Source: Mycobacteroides chelonae
GTDB taxonomy: Bacteria > Actinomycetota > Actinomycetes > Mycobacteriales > Mycobacteriaceae
DNA: 64,000 nt
NCBI RefSeq assembly: GCF_016767715.1
Contig: NZ_CP050145.1
Span: 2,604,001 to 2,668,000 of the forward strand
Direction: 5' to 3'
Shown: positions 16,848-25,401 of the stretch, piece after piece
Layout: each line of letters begins with the position of its first letter
Position numbering within the stretch: the stretch's first letter is position 1
Translations under genes and position numbers: made by a program
Notes under the pieces: generated by a model
The model's database searches: none
Told to the model about the DNA's origin: nothing
The model's input: only the letters and a program-made list of their open reading frames with translations

Positions 16848-17646
16848 TGAACAGATCTAGCCCGCCGGCGTCATGACCGCGGTCGAGCCATTCCTCGACG
16901 ATGTCGCCGGACCAGTCGAACACCGTCAGGACACTGCGCGGTTTGGCCGGCGAGCCGCGCATCGCCTTGCCGAACCGTACGTGCGCGACGCCGAAGCGTC
17001 CGAACTCACGGGCGTGGGGGTTGCGGGAAAAGTCCACGGTCTGCAAGTGGCTGGTCTCGTTCATGCGTAAGCCCCAGGCATAGGTGGTCTTGAACATCAC
17101 CGAATCCCGCATCGCGGCTACCCAGCCCTTACGATCCGATTCTGCGATCCGCGTCACCTCATCGTCGGCACGGTCGAAGAAGTCCTGCAGCTCGCGTCGG
17201 GTGAAGGCCCGTTTCTTTGGGCGGCGTTCGCTGTCCTGGACATGGCGGGCGGTGTTCCATTCAAAGCATACCTGCGCCGGAAAAGCATTAAATAACTTCT
17301 CGCACAGCCCATCCCAGCCATAGTCGGGGTGGCAGATATAGCTGCAGAACATGCGCAACGCGTTCTGATAGCAGCGCAATGTCGAATGCGCCGATCCACG
17401 TTCAGCGCGCTGGTCACCGAAAAACTCGTCAACATGCGCCGCGGACCACTGCCAGGGAAACTCGTTCACCGACGCCTGAAAGCGGCGCACCAGCGCGAGC
17501 CGCTGCTCGATAGTGGAGAAGGCCAAGTTGCGGCTCAACTGCTGATTGCGCCAGCCCTCCAGCATCTCCTCAAAGACCTGATCAGCAGGATTGAGATACC
17601 GGACACCCGCAAGCTCGATCACCCGGCCAGCGCGATCAACGGCCAC
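16840..17646 (-). pseudogene. Truncated duplicate of the tyrosine recombinase
   Basis: 268-codon frame identical to the intact integrase over its first 266 residues, then NA and stop. It arises from an exact 820-bp tandem duplication and ends where the duplication junction falls, just after GGLDLF. It retains Arg194 and Lys227 but lacks His299, Arg302, His325 and Tyr334, so it cannot cut DNA. It keeps the original upstream region and promoter. The intact copy begins 14 bp downstream of its stop. Confidence 0.92.
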
Positions 17647-17667
17647 CGAACCTCCCGAATCAGGCGT
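16848..17667 (+). repeat. 820-bp tandem duplication, unit 2
   Basis: Second unit of the tandem duplication; to its right the sequence continues into the native integrase upstream region. The absence of visible differences indicates a recent event or an assembly artefact. Confidence 0.93.
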
Positions 17668-17686
17668 TCATCAACTGCACGTATCC

Positions 17687-17699
17687 TGCATCTGATGCA
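17687..17699. promoter_or_regulatory. TGCATC-T-GATGCA palindrome upstream of the integrase module
   Basis: Perfect 13-bp inverted repeat about 40 bp upstream of the integrase start. A related sequence, TGCATCCGTTGCAAT, occurs at 28370-28384 and GCATCCTGTTGCAATA at 17917-17932. It could be a recombinase core or HTH-protein site; not proven. Confidence 0.4.
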
Positions 17700-17844
17700 A
17701 TCAAGATCGCAATACCGTTGCGGCTCAATCAGGTTCAACATTGGACGTCTACCAGGTGAACACCACCTCCGGCGCCGCGATCCGCATACGTCACCGCTGG
17801 TACGTGCAGATCAGCAGCCCATTCCATCGGACACCCACCGACCA

Positions 17845-17849
17845 ACCGG
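17845..17849 (+). repeat. Left target-site duplication (ACCGG)
   Basis: ACCGG directly before the TGT left end; identical to 28349-28353 after the right end. Five-bp duplications are standard for Tn7-like transposition. Confidence 0.88.
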
Positions 17850-17874
17850 TGTTCGTTCTCACTCTAGCTGGCGG
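17850..17874 (+). repeat. Left terminal inverted repeat of the Tn7-like element
   Basis: 25 bp starting TGTTCGTTCTCAC and ending CTGGCGG; matches the reverse complement of 28324-28348 at 18 of 25 positions, including TGT, TCTC and the full CTGGCGG box. Confidence 0.85.
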
Positions 17875-17981
17875 TCATGAACTGGGAACCGCCAAAATAA
17901 GTGGCGGATTCGGCCAGCATCCTGTTGCAATATAGTTGGCGGTTCCGCTCCTTCTGGTTAGGTACCCAGAGTAGTTGCCGG
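17868..17981. repeat. Left-end array of transposase-binding-like repeats
   Basis: Five boxes of the CTGGCGG type: 17868-17874 (CTGGCGG), 17889-17895 (CCGCCAA, inverted), 17901-17907 (GTGGCGG), 17936-17942 (TTGGCGG) and 17975-17981 (TTGCCGG). Spacing is irregular and one box is reversed, unlike the right end. Such asymmetry between ends is known for Tn7. Confidence 0.7.
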
Positions 17982-18041
17982 CGTTGATAGCGTTCGTGCA
18001 TCGGAAGGCGACCCTCAGTTGGAGCCAGGCAGGAGATGTTG

Positions 18042-19643
18042 ATGCAGGACGGTCCGGCGGTGTATGAATCGATCGACATCCCGGTCTGCGATGGGCGCAC
18101 AACCCGCGAGAAGCTTGCCGAACTACTTGAAATCGGCACCGAGCAGACCGCGTTGGATTACAAGGCCACCATCGATCTCCGCAAGACATACGACGTCGTC
18201 GAAATGGCGCGCGATCTGGCGGCCATGCGGTCCAATCCACGCGGGGGATACCTCGTCTACGGCGTGGACAACACTGGACAACCTGCACACTCCAAAGACC
18301 CGATCATTCGGTCACAGTTTGACGAAGCCGAGATCCGGCAGAAAGTCGAGAAGTTCCTAGGTAAGGCTTTCGACTTGTCCGCGACTGTCCACGACAAAGA
18401 CGGTCGGGACATCGCCGTGGTCTACGTTGCCCGCGCGCCCTTCGGGTTGAGCCCAATGGAAGCCAACGGTGACTATGACGACCAGGGCGGCGCCAAGCGT
18501 TCACGATTTAAGCGCGGAGACGTTTTCGTTCGGCATGGCACCCAAGTCGCCACACTCAGTGCGACCGACATTCCGCGGATCTTCGCCCCCGACATCGACG
18601 CCATCAAGCGAGACGCTCAATCTGAATACACCCAGCTAGTCGGCGGTCTCCGACAAGCTGAGAGTGGATCGAAGATAGCCCAAAGCGCGGTAGGGGCCCT
18701 AAATTGGCGGCTATCTCAGGAAGAGTTCGACGGCGGCGTTATCCAGGCGCTTCGGGACGGCGACTCAATGATGCTGCAGGCCATGCTGATTCAGCTAGTA
18801 GGCGCCGCAAACGCGTTACTATCGAACGTCGGCAACCGCAGCGACCTGTACGCCCTGCTCGACCGCTTGATATCAGTTCTGGGCATCGCGATCGCGTTCG
18901 ACAACGCACTTCTGCGCGACCGCGCGCAGTCCATATTGCGGCGAATCTATCAACTTGGTGATGAGCGCGGAGGCTACCCGCGCGGGAATGTTGCCGTTCC
19001 GACCGCCGAGTTACTACTAGCAGTTTCCGCGCGCGTCGAGGCCGTAGGAGCACTGGCAATTCGCCTCGAACAATGGGATGCCGCGCGTCGAATCATCCTG
19101 CAGCCCAGCTGGGATGGCTACTACACGAGCTGGCTGCGCCATGCAGTAACAGAAGCATCTCGGGGTCAGCTGCTTACCCAGCAAGCTGGCGACCGAAAGG
19201 TCGCGGTGAGCTTTGTCAGCTTCGCGTACGACCTTGTCAACAACGTTCCTGCCTTGAGGCCAGACTTGCCTGATGCTGCGCTGGGCGGCCGAGTGGGCCG
19301 TGGGGACCCACCGAACGAGGATGCCATTCTCGATTCGATCCTGCAGTTCGATTTTTCCTGGTGCCTGCTCGCCGTCCTCAATAGTGAGACTGGTGATATC
19401 AGACAGTTCTATCCTAGTTTTGCACTCTACTACGGTCGGCGGCTCAGCGTTTTCGCGGAGAGACTGCTCACCGACGAGTCGATGCGAGCCGAACTCCTCG
19501 GTGACGTATCCGATGATCAACTGAGACAAGCACTCCGGCAGATAATTGACCGATCTGAAAAGGAAGCTTCCGTCCATGGAATGTTCGGCTTTGATATTGC
19601 TACACAGAAGCTGACCGCTTTTCTGGATGCCGGAACGGAGTAA
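18042..19643 (+). CDS. AlbA_2/Schlafen-domain protein, probable defence cargo
   Basis: 533-aa protein whose N-terminal ~150 residues form an AlbA_2/Schlafen-type domain: EIGTEQTALDYKATID with Glu34 and Asp39/Lys41 in the place of the ExxxxEFK motif, then MARDLAAMRSNPRGGYLVYG, the conserved strand-turn. The rest (~370 residues) is mostly helical and not recognised. Start ATG at 18042 has AGGAG 6 nt upstream; the in-frame ATG at 18036 touches the AGGAG and is unlikely. Bacterial AlbA_2 proteins often sit in defence or toxin loci as RNA/DNA-binding or nuclease-like modules. It is convergent with the ABC-3C operon and lies directly behind the transposon's left end. Confidence 0.8.
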   Translation: MQDGPAVYESIDIPVCDGRTTREKLAELLEIGTEQTALDYKATIDLRKTYDVVEMARDLAAMRSNPRGGYLVYGVDNTGQPAHSKDPIIRSQFDEAEIRQKVEKFLGKAFDLSATVHDKDGRDIAVVYVARAPFGLSPMEANGDYDDQGGAKRSRFKRGDVFVRHGTQVATLSATDIPRIFAPDIDAIKRDAQSEYTQLVGGLRQAESGSKIAQSAVGALNWRLSQEEFDGGVIQALRDGDSMMLQAMLIQLVGAANALLSNVGNRSDLYALLDRLISVLGIAIAFDNALLRDRAQSILRRIYQLGDERGGYPRGNVAVPTAELLLAVSARVEAVGALAIRLEQWDAARRIILQPSWDGYYTSWLRHAVTEASRGQLLTQQAGDRKVAVSFVSFAYDLVNNVPALRPDLPDAALGGRVGRGDPPNEDAILDSILQFDFSWCLLAVLNSETGDIRQFYPSFALYYGRRLSVFAERLLTDESMRAELLGDVSDDQLRQALRQIIDRSEKEASVHGMFGFDIATQKLTAFLDAGTE

Positions 19644-19757
19644 CCGTCCTTCCGTGCGAATCCAGATGCGGCACTGAGACGCCTCTATCGAGCCCGAACG
19701 TCAGAAGTCTCGAGAGGGCGCCCTCGAGTAGCTGAGATGGGTTGAAGCAGAATCAAT

Positions 19758-21764
19758 TTAGTCAACAGCATCTGTGATCAAGCCATACGGCGGGATCGCC
19801 GCGTTGCGGGTGTAGTGGACAACCACGTGCTCCCTCACTAAGTCCGGCGGGCTGTTGTCGATCACGATCAGTTGGGCGCCGGCTCCATCCGTGGCGAGCC
19901 AGTTCAGCACGTGCCTATAGAAGTTCGCTACTAGGCGCGTGTCGGCGAAATCAGGATCGCTCTCGTCCGCCGCATGGCCGAGGTTCTTCTGCGGGCTGTC
20001 GATAACCAACACCCCAGGCGCCGCGGCGCCCTGTTCGAATGCTAGCTCCCAGATAGCCAGGTGGTAGGCCAAGCTAATGAGCACAAGTCCGCCACTGCTC
20101 GCGGCGGAATAGTTCAGCTCACGGACCTGCGGCATGAGGTTGTCGTCGATTAAAGCGCCCGTCAGCTTTGGATACTGAAAGTCAGCCAGAATATCGGCGA
20201 AACGTCTTGACAGTGAGTGGATCACAGCACTTCGATCAGGCCGAGTAGATGCTGCTCGACGCTGCTCCCGCAGGCGGCTAGCAGCGATCTCAAGTCTTTC
20301 GCGGGACTCCTGTGCGTCCGATACCCGTTGCCAAACTCGGAGTCCGGCACGTGCATCCTGCGCTACCAGTCGTGATTCAGCTTGCCGTTCACTTATCGCG
20401 TCGCGTGCGGCCAACCAGGGCGCTGGTGCTACTACAACCCGATTGAGTGCCTCAGCGGCACTTGCGGCCTCGTCAACCGCGTCAGCACGGGAACGTTCCA
20501 GCCGTGCTCGGTCAGTGTCAAGCCGCTCCCAATAGTCGTTGAGCTCGGCAAGTCGACGGGTGACCGCGCGGAGTTCCGCCTCGACCAAGCGACGCTCGTC
20601 GCTGGGACTACGCTCAGACTCTGATTCCGCACCGTTTCCTGCCGCACCCGCGCCCGCCTCCAGGTCGGTTCCGCACAAAGTGCACTGGCCGTTATCAACC
20701 GACGGCGGACTGGCAAGCGCCGACATACAGGCCGGGCAAGTGACTACATTCAGCGGGTCGAAGAGCTTCTCAGCTTCCGTGAGGAACGTCAGTTTCTTCT
20801 TATCATCTGCGTACTGCGCCCGCAGAGCGGCCAACCGCGAGAGCAAACTAGTCCTATCGCGGAGCCTAACCGTCGCCGCCGTAGCGGCATCTTGTGCGAT
20901 TCCGAGGCGTGCTCGGAGATCGGTCAGGGCGCCATCGTTCCCGCGCTGTTGATCGTCGAGTCGTTGGATCTCTGTTTCCGCGACTTCAATATCTGCCTCC
21001 GTCTGTTCTAGCGCCGCCTGCAGACCAATAGGCCCGGCTGGATATTCGTCCTGTGCAAGCTGGATCAGGGCGGCTTCGACTCGACGCGCTTCGTTGACGG
21101 CTTCAGTGGCTGCTCTGATGCTTGCAGCTAGTTGCGCGCCTTCGGGGTCGTGGACTCCAAACATGACATCAATCAGCTGCTTGAACTTCTGTCGCACCAT
21201 GAAGTTCGAGCGCTCGTACGCCAAGTCTTTGTTGTCGAGTCGTTCGTTCGGCAAGAACATGACACGAAAGACGTCACGAATGCTAAGAAGATGGCTGGCC
21301 GATTCTTCCTTAGTTGGCGCTTGGGGCAACAAGATTCCATCAAGAGACAGCCCACTCAATACGAACTGGGAGAGTCCCTCTGGGTCCGATGGCGGCTCAG
21401 TTGCGATGCGCTGTTCGTGTTTTCCTTCAATGTCGCCGAGCGCACTTCGCCATACTGAAGCAAAGCTCGACGGAGGCCCAGCCGCGGCTCGTTCGATTGT
21501 CGTGAGAGCTCCAGCTAGTTCGATCTCGAGCAGCGCCGAACGCACGGCGCCGATTATTTCGGGGTGCTGAGGATGTTCGTCGTCTCCAAGGCAGTATCGA
21601 ATGAAGTCAGCGACGCTTGTTTTCCCGGTTTGACTTGGGCCTGCGATAACGGACAGCGGGCGCCAATCTCCGCCATCGTCCTTGAAAGAGACGCCGTACG
21701 TAGATGTTTTCCCGGGCACGCCCGCCAACAGAAGTTCACGAATGCGCAGTCCAAATTCAGGCAT
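19758..21764 (-). CDS. DUF3732-type Rad50/SMC-like ATPase of an ABC-three-component system
   Basis: 668-aa ABC ATPase. Seen: Walker A AGPSQTGKTS (residues ~41-50), a long Arg/Glu/Ala-rich coiled coil interrupted near 345-370 by a zinc-hook-like CPAC...CTLC, a second coiled coil, an ABC signature region YSAASSGGLVLISLAYHLA, and Walker B with D-loop VLVIDSPQKNLG, the hallmark of DUF3732. Start ATG at 21764, overlapping the preceding stop by 8 bp; GTG at 21776 is possible. In ABC-three-component systems this protein senses or clamps nucleic acid and controls the effector. Last gene of effector-middle-ATPase operon. Confidence 0.87.
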   Translation of the reverse strand: MPEFGLRIRELLLAGVPGKTSTYGVSFKDDGGDWRPLSVIAGPSQTGKTSVADFIRYCLGDDEHPQHPEIIGAVRSALLEIELAGALTTIERAAAGPPSSFASVWRSALGDIEGKHEQRIATEPPSDPEGLSQFVLSGLSLDGILLPQAPTKEESASHLLSIRDVFRVMFLPNERLDNKDLAYERSNFMVRQKFKQLIDVMFGVHDPEGAQLAASIRAATEAVNEARRVEAALIQLAQDEYPAGPIGLQAALEQTEADIEVAETEIQRLDDQQRGNDGALTDLRARLGIAQDAATAATVRLRDRTSLLSRLAALRAQYADDKKKLTFLTEAEKLFDPLNVVTCPACMSALASPPSVDNGQCTLCGTDLEAGAGAAGNGAESESERSPSDERRLVEAELRAVTRRLAELNDYWERLDTDRARLERSRADAVDEAASAAEALNRVVVAPAPWLAARDAISERQAESRLVAQDARAGLRVWQRVSDAQESRERLEIAASRLREQRRAASTRPDRSAVIHSLSRRFADILADFQYPKLTGALIDDNLMPQVRELNYSAASSGGLVLISLAYHLAIWELAFEQGAAAPGVLVIDSPQKNLGHAADESDPDFADTRLVANFYRHVLNWLATDGAGAQLIVIDNSPPDLVREHVVVHYTRNAAIPPYGLITDAVD

Positions 21765-22368
21765 CGAAGTCACCACCTACGATGGCCGCGTCAAGCGTCA
21801 CATCATCGAGTAAATCGAGTGCCAGCCAAGAGATACCAAGCCAGCCTTGAACGGCTTGTAGCAGCGCTCGATCGCTCAGCCTGGAGAGACGGCGAATTAT
21901 CACCCTGGCGGAAACGCGGTACGCGTCTGCGTAGATGGTTGAAAGTTGCGTCGCGAGAGTTTGGCCCGAGGGCGTGAGATCGAATGCCCCATTCTGGAGT
22001 GTCATGAGGTTGTACGACATCAGTTGCGCAAGGTCATGCTGAAGGCGCCTACGTCGTGATACCCATCGTTGTCCCGTTGACGCATAGGAGAGTTGGCGCT
22101 CGACAAATCCGGCAAGCTTCAGTGCCAGTCGCTCGTCGGCATCGCTCTGCGTTCGGCCGCCCACCACGACGAAGGGACTCGCCGAGAAGAAATCGTAATA
22201 GCCCAACCGATCAACAGTGGCGATCGGCTTTTCGAGCTCGGCAGCCACAGATAGCAATAAAACTAGTTGCGCGAGGCGAAAGACATCATGATCCTCCGGT
22301 TGCCACGAGATGGGTGCGGCAAGCGAGCCCGTCACACCATCGTGCGCGTCGGCGTATTCACTTCTCAC
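21757..22368 (-). CDS. ABC-three-component system middle component
   Basis: 203-aa helical protein between the effector and the DUF3732 ATPase, overlapping both (GTGA with the effector stop, 8 bp with the ATPase). Seen: WQPEDHDVFRLAQLVLLLSVA, LGYYDFFSASPFVVV, and QLMSYNLMTLQNGAFDLTPSG, in line with the small middle components that are winged-helix/helical adaptors. The identification leans on gene order and size as much as sequence. It probably links ATPase to effector. Confidence 0.75.
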   Translation of the reverse strand: MRSEYADAHDGVTGSLAAPISWQPEDHDVFRLAQLVLLLSVAAELEKPIATVDRLGYYDFFSASPFVVVGGRTQSDADERLALKLAGFVERQLSYASTGQRWVSRRRRLQHDLAQLMSYNLMTLQNGAFDLTPSGQTLATQLSTIYADAYRVSARVIIRRLSRLSDRALLQAVQGWLGISWLALDLLDDVTLDAAIVGGDFDA

Positions 22369-23369
22369 GGCTCGACACTTCCGCTGCCGGCAAGCTCGGG
22401 CTCGATGGGATCTCCGGAAGTTTCCGATCGGCCTGCCTTGTGCTCAGCAGCGACGTTGCGCCAATGCGTAACCCAACCGGCGCGGGCATCCTCTACTAGT
22501 CGGTGGGCAACTCCGCGGCGATGTGCGGAGCGTAGGCGGATACCGACAGGATCGGTCATTTCGCCAGCCTCCCTAACTACTTGGTCAATCAATCCAGCCA
22601 TTCGACCCTCCGTGTCGGCTGTGGCAAGCGCACCGTTGAATCGTTGTTCCCAAATGTGATGCACTTCAAGGTGAAGCTCTTTCATCCCCTGATTTGCTGC
22701 CGCGTCACCGCGCGCAGATATGTCTCGAAAAAGTGCATCAGCCGCGAAAAAGAGTCCTCGTGCGGCGTCGGTCTCCAGATGACCCGCTTCGTGCATCTGT
22801 CTCACGAACAGCGCATCGTCGAACTCTGACAGATCATCCACAATGGCAAGATCTTCAACCGATTCGATGGGTTTAGCCGCCTCGAAGTACTGGTGGTATA
22901 CGTGATCAGCATCGGGGCGCAGCAATTTGTGGCGCAGGTCTGATCCGCTCCAGAGAGCTGGACTCACGCCGTGGTCGCGGCGCTGCTTTGCGCTCCAAGT
23001 GTCGAACCACTTCTGCTCCTCAGGGGGCAAGTTGATCGGGATACAGAGAATCCACGCGTCAAGGCGTATGCCGTGGTCTTTCGCCTTCGACACGATTTGT
23101 TTGAACGAATCGCGGACCTGCTTCCGTTGCGTTTCGCCCGTCCATTCGAGGAAGAACTTGCACTGCCACACGACCATCGAATCGTCGAAGCTGCCGAAAT
23201 AGGTGTCGATGCCCCAGTCGTGGCCGCCGGGTGCCTCGACTTCGCCTGCAGTCGGGTGCTCAAGCTTCACTAAATCCGTGATCAGCAGCTGAAAGTACTC
23301 GCGTGCGCCACCCTCGGTCCCAGCGATGATCTGCAGCCGTTGAAAAAGGAGTTTGGGCTCAGGAAGCAC
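22365..23369 (-). CDS. ABC-three-component system effector with restriction-endonuclease-like domain
   Basis: 334-aa protein. N-terminal ~130 residues look like a PD-(D/E)XK nuclease: REYFQLLITDLVKLEHPTAG, HDWGIDTYFG with Asp55, and VVWQCKFF with Gln69-x-Lys71, the D...QxK pattern. The C-terminal ~190 residues are helical (ALFVRQMHEAGHLETDAARG; HLEVHHIWEQRFN), typical of the shared C-terminal region that contacts the middle component. Start taken as GTG at 23369, where family-like sequence starts (PEPKLLFQRLQII); GTG at 23414 would add 15 residues. Expected role: DNA or RNA cleavage upon invasion (inference). Confidence 0.78.
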   Translation of the reverse strand: MLPEPKLLFQRLQIIAGTEGGAREYFQLLITDLVKLEHPTAGEVEAPGGHDWGIDTYFGSFDDSMVVWQCKFFLEWTGETQRKQVRDSFKQIVSKAKDHGIRLDAWILCIPINLPPEEQKWFDTWSAKQRRDHGVSPALWSGSDLRHKLLRPDADHVYHQYFEAAKPIESVEDLAIVDDLSEFDDALFVRQMHEAGHLETDAARGLFFAADALFRDISARGDAAANQGMKELHLEVHHIWEQRFNGALATADTEGRMAGLIDQVVREAGEMTDPVGIRLRSAHRRGVAHRLVEDARAGWVTHWRNVAAEHKAGRSETSGDPIEPELAGSGSVEP

Positions 23370-23519
23370 GGCGCACCCTGCTTGCGCGGTTCGATAGGGC
23401 CGCACCCGGCGCACCGATCGTCAAACCGGCAGTATCGAGCGGGCGGTCGCTACCCGTGCGTCGTGTCGCGTGCTCACTTGCTATAGCCCACTCAAGGCTC
23501 CGTCGCCCGAACAATGCAT

Positions 23520-24365
23520 TCACGGCTGCACCTCTCCGACTTCCTCTACGAACCGCAAGATGTTGTAGTACGTATCACGCATCGGGACGCCGTAGATTCG
23601 TGCGTCTCGCCGGCGTGCAGTCACATGCGCGATCGCCGTCCACACCCGATTGGTTGCTCGCCACGGGTCTGCATCGTCGCGAGCGGGGATGATCTTCTCC
23701 ACTTCTCTGGCGACCAGCGAGCTGCACAGAGCCGAGTCAGCATCAGGATCGGTTGCAGCGCAAAGAAATCCGGGCAAGCAGAGCAGTCGAGCGATCTTGA
23801 CTTGCTCGGGATATGTCAGTACATCAATCGCCTCGATACCGAACTCATTTCTGCGGCGGTCGATCTCGCTAGCGCCGATGATGGCCGGACTGGCACATTC
23901 CTGGCCAATCAGCATGGGCAGGGAATCGTGCAGAACATCCCGAGCAGCAAGATGCCGCCGGAAGTGCCGTTCCGCAGCGAGAGCGGGGAAGTAGCCATGC
24001 AGCTCGGTCTGCGGAGAGCCGAGCCATCGCCTGTGCCGGACGCACACGAGCCCGATGCCGGTGAGTCTCCCTCTGGCGGGCTCACCTCTGGTGCAGCGGA
24101 GGCACAAACCCCGCTCGGTGACCTCCTGATCGAGGACGTACTCAGGAGCCGTGAAGCGCTCGACCGGCATGTCCGCAAGATCCAGCCACGCCTGGAGGCG
24201 AGCGGGATCGCGCCGATTCTTCGACTTCACGACGCCTCGCTCCCGCAGTGCGCGGTCGACATCAGAGGGCATGCAGTAGTTCCGCTCGGCGTGCCGCCGG
24301 ATGTAAGAGTCCAGGCTCTCGCCGTGATACAAGCGCGTGCGAACGGGGAGGGGAGCGATTCTCAT
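23520..24365 (-). CDS. tniQ: TniQ/TnsD family target-selection protein
   Basis: 281-aa TniQ-like protein. Seen: N-terminal PVRTRLYHGESLDSYIRRHA (the TniQ motif PxxxESLxSYxxRxA), followed by a zinc-finger-like CLRCTRGEP...VCVRHRRW, then helical DNA-binding-like regions. It is shorter than Tn7 TnsD and close to TniQ of Tn5053-type and CAST elements. Its start overlaps the tnsC stop (ATGA). With no TnsE or Cas proteins, it is the only candidate for target choice; the 5-bp target here is ACCGG in a non-coding or weakly coding stretch. Confidence 0.87.
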   Translation of the reverse strand: MRIAPLPVRTRLYHGESLDSYIRRHAERNYCMPSDVDRALRERGVVKSKNRRDPARLQAWLDLADMPVERFTAPEYVLDQEVTERGLCLRCTRGEPARGRLTGIGLVCVRHRRWLGSPQTELHGYFPALAAERHFRRHLAARDVLHDSLPMLIGQECASPAIIGASEIDRRRNEFGIEAIDVLTYPEQVKIARLLCLPGFLCAATDPDADSALCSSLVAREVEKIIPARDDADPWRATNRVWTAIAHVTARRRDARIYGVPMRDTYYNILRFVEEVGEVQP

Positions 24366-25399
24366 TCGGCCCTCTTCAATGGCATTGGGGCCGCCCTCTC
24401 CTCGGCAACCGTCCGCGCAGCAGCCTCCTCAGCCGCGAAATCGGTAGACGTCATATCGAGCAGCTTTCTATTGACCAGCTCCTCGCCGCTGATAATCGCC
24501 GCGATTGCTGCGTCGTTCAGCAAGGCTCGAAGTGATCCGATGGAACCTCCGGTGCGGTCGTAGAGGTAGGTCGCCTCAGTTTCGAGGGCTCCGGTGGCAT
24601 GTCGTCCGAGTGGTAGTAGGGCTTCGACACCGAGGACAAGTTCTGCCCACGCGTCCCGCTGTGCCCTTGTCCCGTACTCGTACTTCCGCATCTGGTGGAC
24701 GGCCATCCGGCCCTTGAGTTGGCGACCCATATGCCCGGCGAACAGGTCGGCCTGAAGTAGGTCGATGCCGGCGTAGATGAAGGTCGCGTCGAGTCTCTCA
24801 GAGAACACCTTCAATGCTGATGCGGCTTCGCTGCCAGCCTGATGATTGGTCTTCAGGTTGTGGACCTCGTCGACGAGCACCAACGATACTGAGAGGCTCC
24901 GCATCACTCCCACGATCTGCTCAGTCAGGTCTTGCGCGGTCGACTTATTCGGCACCAATAGGCCGAGGAAGTTGGCGAACGCCAGCATCATCATCTTCGG
25001 GGTCGTCCCGGGCGGGACGACGGTATAGACCACTGGGGCGAAGCCGTCGTCGTAGCGGTTCAACTTCGCACGCATTACTCGCTCATGCCGCCGACCAATC
25101 AGCAAAGCTGCGGTTGACTTCCCGCGGCCGGCAGACCCGGAGATAGCGAGACCACGCCGCGCGGTGGCCGACTCCGCGGAGTTCCTCGCCATCAGTACGC
25201 GAGTCTGGTGTGTAAGCGCCTCTGTATCAGGGGTTTCCAGTACGACATCTGCCCCTAACCAGGCAAATCGTTGCTGATCGAAGGACTCTTTCTCGGCAGG
25301 GGAGAAGGCGCTGATCTGCTTCATATCGAGGTGTTCGGGCTCGACATTTCGGCGGTTGACGAACTCCCGCCATGCAGTCAGGGAATCAGGTACGGCCAC
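24362..25399 (-). CDS. tnsC: TnsC/TniB-type AAA+ ATPase
   Basis: 345-aa transposition regulator. Walker A GSAGRGKS at residues 88-95, Walker B LVLVDEVHNL with Asp-Glu at 177-178, followed by sensor-like FSERLDATFIYAGIDL. Size and the DEVHNL box place it with TniB/TnsC proteins that form filaments on target DNA and activate TnsB. Start GTG at 25399, 2 bp after the tnsB stop; stop overlaps tniQ. Confidence 0.92.
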   Translation of the reverse strand: MAVPDSLTAWREFVNRRNVEPEHLDMKQISAFSPAEKESFDQQRFAWLGADVVLETPDTEALTHQTRVLMARNSAESATARRGLAISGSAGRGKSTAALLIGRRHERVMRAKLNRYDDGFAPVVYTVVPPGTTPKMMMLAFANFLGLLVPNKSTAQDLTEQIVGVMRSLSVSLVLVDEVHNLKTNHQAGSEAASALKVFSERLDATFIYAGIDLLQADLFAGHMGRQLKGRMAVHQMRKYEYGTRAQRDAWAELVLGVEALLPLGRHATGALETEATYLYDRTGGSIGSLRALLNDAAIAAIISGEELVNRKLLDMTSTDFAAEEAAARTVAEERAAPMPLKRAE

Positions 25400-25401
25400 G
25401 G

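Noticed and set aside
23514..24563. 349-codon plus-strand open frame
   Set aside because: It is fully antisense to tniQ and the end of tnsC, whose products have clear family motifs; its own translation is low-complexity and has no domain.
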